The notes under the pieces: model-generated | What the model saw: the letters and a program-made list of their open reading frames with translations, nothing else | Database searches by the model: none | Told to the model about the DNA's origin: nothing | Shown here: one piece after another, positions 34,560 through 37,413 of the stretch | Position numbering within the stretch: position 1 is the first letter of the stretch | How the letters are laid out: each line of letters opens with the position of its first letter | Made by a program: the position numbers and the translations under genes | Source of the DNA: an uncultured Francisellaceae bacterium | GTDB lineage: Bacteria; Pseudomonadota; Gammaproteobacteria; UBA6186; Azoamicaceae | NCBI GenBank assembly: GCA_903822055.1 | Contig: CAIJNR010000058.1 | Coordinates: 1 to 37,413 of the forward strand | DNA length: 37,413 nucleotides | Direction of reading: 5' to 3'

Positions 34560-35543
34560 ATGGCACTACATGATATTAATTCTGAGAAATTAAATCGATT
34601 AACAAAACTAGTAAAACTTTCAGTTGCACATAAATTTATTGATTTAGCTGGAAACGAACAAGATGCTCCAGAGGGAAGCCATATACCAGAAACTTTAGTT
34701 AGTAATTGGTTGGATTTAATCCTAAAAGATAAACAAAAAAAATATCCTTATGAACAAATTACACTTAATATTCCTCCTCGTCTTATTAGAGAAGTTGAAA
34801 TAAAATTTCCACGTTTAGCGCACAAGATGGCAACAATCTCTGGAAAAGCAATACAACCACAACAAGAATTTAATGATAATCATTCCCCTAATTCTAGTGT
34901 TGGTCCTTCTAGTTTCGGATCTTTTGATTCTGCTGATGTTGACCATCATCAACCGATACAATTTAAACATAAAGACATAGTTAAAGGTGCTTTTTCAGAC
35001 ACAGAAAAAAAAACTATACAAGATGTTTTATCAGATCATAACAAATCTCACAATGCAGACGAATTAGGCGATAGAATTCAACAAAGTCCTGACAAAATTA
35101 ATTTTGCTATTGCAGGGGTACAAACATTACCTTCTGATATAAAAGAAACATTAATAAAATTCACTAGGCTAGCAGAAACCAGCGATCAATTTAAATCTTT
35201 ATGGGCGATGTTAGCACCAACAGAGATAGCTGGCACTGATAAATTGGGTGCTGCACGTGGTGGAATGCCTTCTCAAGATCCACAAAAAGCCGTAAACTAT
35301 AATGTTACTAAAAGCCCAAATAATATAGTGCAAGTTGAAGTGACTTATCCTGGGTATTTTAGACTTTATTCAGCAAAACAAAGTGACAAAAAAGGCACAA
35401 CAGGCAATTTTAAAATTAATTTAACTTTTGATCCACATAAAACAAGGCAAGAGTTTACTATTACTAGACATTTCACTCCTGGTAAACACTTAGATAATAA
35501 GCCTACTGTGAAATCTAAAGATAAAAAAAGTGGGCTTCATTGA
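34560..35543 (+). CDS. Hypothetical protein, 327 aa, candidate effector
   Basis: I do not recognise a family. The N-terminal ~100 residues are compact and charged (ALHDINSEKLNRLTKLVKLS). A Ser/Pro/Asn-rich linker follows (NDNHSPNSSVGPSSFGSFDS), then a mostly helical middle (FSDTEKKTIQDVLSDHNKSH), then a beta-like end (VQVEVTYPGYFRLYSAKQSD) and a Lys-rich C-terminus. No signal peptide or membrane segment is seen. AGG lies 8 nt before the ATG and a TATAAT-like hexamer is at 34524-34529. It is divergent from the kinase gene with 190 bp between them, and its 3' end overlaps mpl by 7 bp, convergently. The multi-domain, linker-bearing layout and the kinase neighbour make an effector possible, no more. 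Confidence 0.6.
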   Translation: MALHDINSEKLNRLTKLVKLSVAHKFIDLAGNEQDAPEGSHIPETLVSNWLDLILKDKQKKYPYEQITLNIPPRLIREVEIKFPRLAHKMATISGKAIQPQQEFNDNHSPNSSVGPSSFGSFDSADVDHHQPIQFKHKDIVKGAFSDTEKKTIQDVLSDHNKSHNADELGDRIQQSPDKINFAIAGVQTLPSDIKETLIKFTRLAETSDQFKSLWAMLAPTEIAGTDKLGAARGGMPSQDPQKAVNYNVTKSPNNIVQVEVTYPGYFRLYSAKQSDKKGTTGNFKINLTFDPHKTRQEFTITRHFTPGKHLDNKPTVKSKDKKSGLH

Positions 35544-36901
35544 TTCTGCAATGCATCAATCAATTTATCGCATGCAGTTGCTAAACTACCGTTACTCATA
35601 AATAACACATTATCATCACTCTGTAGCGTTTTCTTTAAAGAATTAATTAAATCTTGAAGATCGCTACAGATTTTGCCTGGTTTGTTAATCTCTTTAAAAA
35701 CATCTTGAACATCCCATTTTATTTTATTAAGATCCGCATACAAATACAATTGATCTACATGTTTAACAGCATTTATTAAATCTTTGTTATTAACACCCAT
35801 TTTTAAAGTATTAGATCCCAGATCAACTACAGCTATAATTGGAAATTTTTTGTTATTATTTTTATTAGTTTTAATAACGGTAGACAATGCTTTAATTGTT
35901 GCTTGAATAGCTGTTGGATGATGAGCAAAATCATCATAAATATTAATTCCACGATAACAACCCTTGTGTTCCAATCTCCGCACCACGCCCATAAAATTTG
36001 TGATTGCATTAACAGCTATATCTTCTGTTACTCCAACATTAATAGCTGCTATGCAAGCCGCTATAGCGTTACTAAGATTATGTTCTCCAGGAAGTTTTAA
36101 TTTATCAGATAATCTATCTGATAAATTGTCGGATATTTTATTATTTTCTAAATTTGTGTTTGAATGGTGCTTAACAGAAAATCCCTCTAATCTACTCCAA
36201 CATCCCATCTGCAATAATTCTTTAATATTTTTATCATGTTGATTAAAAACTACTAATCCAGAACTTGGAACCAAACGCATTAAATGATGAAATTGCAGAA
36301 TAATCGCATTTAAATTCGGAAAAATATCTGCGTGATCAAACTCTATGTTATTAATTATTAAAGTTTTTGGACGATAATGAATAAATTTTGAACGTTTATC
36401 AAAAAAAGCACAATCGTATTCATCACCCTCTATAACAAAAAATTTTCCATTACCAATAGTTGCAGAAGATGTAAAATTTTTTGCGACTCCTCCAATTAAA
36501 TATCCAGGATTTAATCCAGCATAATGTAAAATCCAAGCTAACATGCTCGTGGTAGTAGTTTTACCGTGGGTGCCACTTACCACTAACACATGTTTTTCTG
36601 GTAAAATAAATTTAGCTAAAAATTCTGGTCCTGACATAAATGGTAAATTATTATCTAAAATATGCTCGATGATCGGCATACCACGACGCATTACGTTACC
36701 AATGACTATTAAATCTGCTTGTTCAGGCAAATCTATAACATCATATTTTTCTGTGAAACTTATTTGAGATGCAGCAAGTTGGGTACTCATTGGTGGATAA
36801 ATATTTTGATCTTGCCCGGTAACTTTAAAGCCTATTTCTTTAGCTAACAATGCTAAGCTGGCCATAAATGTACCAGCAATTCCTAAAATATGAATATGCA
36901 T
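35537..36901 (-). CDS. mpl: UDP-N-acetylmuramate:L-Ala-gamma-D-Glu-meso-DAP ligase Mpl
   Basis: Mpl is the peptidoglycan-recycling ligase that joins the recovered tripeptide to UDP-MurNAc. The 454-aa protein starts MHIHILGIAGTFMASLALLA, characteristic of Mpl rather than MurC. The ATP loop is VSGTHGKTTTTSMLAWILHY. GYLIGGVAKNFTSSATIG and EGDEYDCAFFDKRSKFIHY are Mpl-specific wording, and the C-terminal ligase domain has NIYDDFAHHPTAIQATIKAL. All catalytic motifs look intact, so the cell makes and recycles DAP-type peptidoglycan. The upstream small membrane gene ends 21 nt before it. Its 3' end overlaps the convergent 327-aa ORF by 7 bp. Confidence 0.96.
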   Translation of the reverse strand: MHIHILGIAGTFMASLALLAKEIGFKVTGQDQNIYPPMSTQLAASQISFTEKYDVIDLPEQADLIVIGNVMRRGMPIIEHILDNNLPFMSGPEFLAKFILPEKHVLVVSGTHGKTTTTSMLAWILHYAGLNPGYLIGGVAKNFTSSATIGNGKFFVIEGDEYDCAFFDKRSKFIHYRPKTLIINNIEFDHADIFPNLNAIILQFHHLMRLVPSSGLVVFNQHDKNIKELLQMGCWSRLEGFSVKHHSNTNLENNKISDNLSDRLSDKLKLPGEHNLSNAIAACIAAINVGVTEDIAVNAITNFMGVVRRLEHKGCYRGINIYDDFAHHPTAIQATIKALSTVIKTNKNNNKKFPIIAVVDLGSNTLKMGVNNKDLINAVKHVDQLYLYADLNKIKWDVQDVFKEINKPGKICSDLQDLINSLKKTLQSDDNVLFMSNGSLATACDKLIDALQNQ

Positions 36902-36922
36902 AAATCATCCTAATAATAATTT

Positions 36923-37171
36923 TTAAACCTTCACCACATAATGCGCTACTATCTCACCTAAGTTATGCTGTATAAGCATATAAACTAAAGCTACAATACC
37001 TGATCTTAAATAATTAATATCAAATCCATTAGCAAATATAAAAACATATAAAATAAATTGCCAATACATTAATGGAACAAGTAATACTAAAGCCGCAAAT
37101 ATAGTATACTTCAACATAAATACACTGCACATTAACAACAATGTACTATGAGTGAAACCTTTGAAATTCAT
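36923..37171 (-). CDS. Small membrane protein of unknown function
   Basis: This 82-aa protein is highly hydrophobic, with two or three membrane helices (STLLLMCSVFMLKYTIFAAL, then VPLMYWQFILYVFIFANGF, then IVALVYMLIQHNL). I recognise no family. It ends 21 nt before mpl on the same strand, so it is probably cotranscribed. Its start lies right at the point where base composition changes to the foreign-looking window end, so its promoter and possibly its true start may be missing or replaced. Confidence 0.5.
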   Translation of the reverse strand: MNFKGFTHSTLLLMCSVFMLKYTIFAALVLLVPLMYWQFILYVFIFANGFDINYLRSGIVALVYMLIQHNLGEIVAHYVVKV

Positions 37172-37413
37172 TGACGAGAAGATCCGTTGTTAGTGCACCG
37201 GAAATGGATTCTACGCAACTGACGCTTTGTATCAATGGGGTTTCAAGGGTCTCGAGGCTTCATTGGTACCAAGAGGCGTGGGATGTCTTGACAAAGCTGT
37301 GATTTTTTTGGCTCCCGATATGGACATCATGAGGTTATCCTATTGCGTCAACGGACTTTCTAAGATTTCAATGCTTCTAGGAAGGAAAGAGATGTGGAAG
37401 GTTCTCGCAAGTG
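37172..37413. other. Window end with different base composition, possible foreign or chimeric DNA
   Basis: From about 37180 the sequence has roughly 45% GC (96 of the last 213 bases by count), against about one-third elsewhere. A forward frame is open from after the TAG at about 37191 to the edge, encoding CTGNGFYATDALYQWGFKGL and, later, GRKEMWKVLAS. I recognise no protein. The base before it reads like an intron acceptor (ttgttag), but this may be chance. It may be a eukaryotic contaminant, a recent import or an assembly join. Confidence 0.5.

Overview
The window is AT-rich (roughly two-thirds A+T by eye) and looks like the chromosome of a host-associated gammaproteobacterium of the Legionellales/Coxiellaceae type. 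Two things support this: a divergent block of Dot/Icm (type IVB) secretion genes, and a gammaproteobacterial core order (trxB / ftsK-lolA / serS, as in E. coli but without lrp and rarA). The species cannot be named from sequence alone. A eukaryotic-like protein kinase, a broken Rickettsia-style spoT fragment, IS110 and Rpn-type remnants and several palindromic repeats fit an intracellular or protist-associated life style.

Layout. 1-4.4 kb: a 3'-partial HD-GYP protein and serS, then an accessory patch (IS110 remnant, unknown 305-aa ORF, Rpn tail, RDD membrane protein). 4.4-10 kb: lolA and ftsK, with trxB plus a membrane-anchored spermidine-synthase-like protein running the other way. 10.1-12.7 kb: a giant prepilin-like protein. 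It has a perfect type IV pilin N-terminus that apparently starts at ATT, fused to about 700 residues of cysteine-rich repeats. 12.8-16.6 kb: an AddB-like nuclease and a CPA1 Na+/H+ antiporter. 16.8-19.9 kb: an overlapping operon of a MetN-like ATPase with most catalytic motifs lost, a MetI-like permease and an NhaD antiporter.

19.9-28.8 kb is the secretion block. icmS-dotM-dotL plus a proline-rich ORF run left, and dotD-dotC-dotB-icmT-dotJ-like run right from a shared 273-bp control region. The left arm encodes the substrate-receiving coupling complex. The right arm encodes the DotC/DotD lipoproteins of the outer-membrane core, the DotB ATPase and small inner-membrane parts. The remaining Dot/Icm genes must lie elsewhere.

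28.8-37.4 kb: a 50-bp inverted-repeat pair, a RhlE-type helicase, RNase T, a GNAT acetyltransferase, a spoT fragment, a 60-aa Rpn-tail protein, hsp20, a Ser/Thr kinase divergent from an unknown 327-aa ORF, mpl and a small membrane protein. The last ~240 bases have clearly higher GC (about 45%) and no continuity with the rest; they may be foreign or a chimeric contig end.

Four copies of one palindromic element (about 64-93 bp) sit between genes at 0.7, 16.7, 23.8 and 25.5 kb. The core is conserved, but the arms differ between copies while matching within a copy, and two copies carry the stop codon of the adjacent gene.
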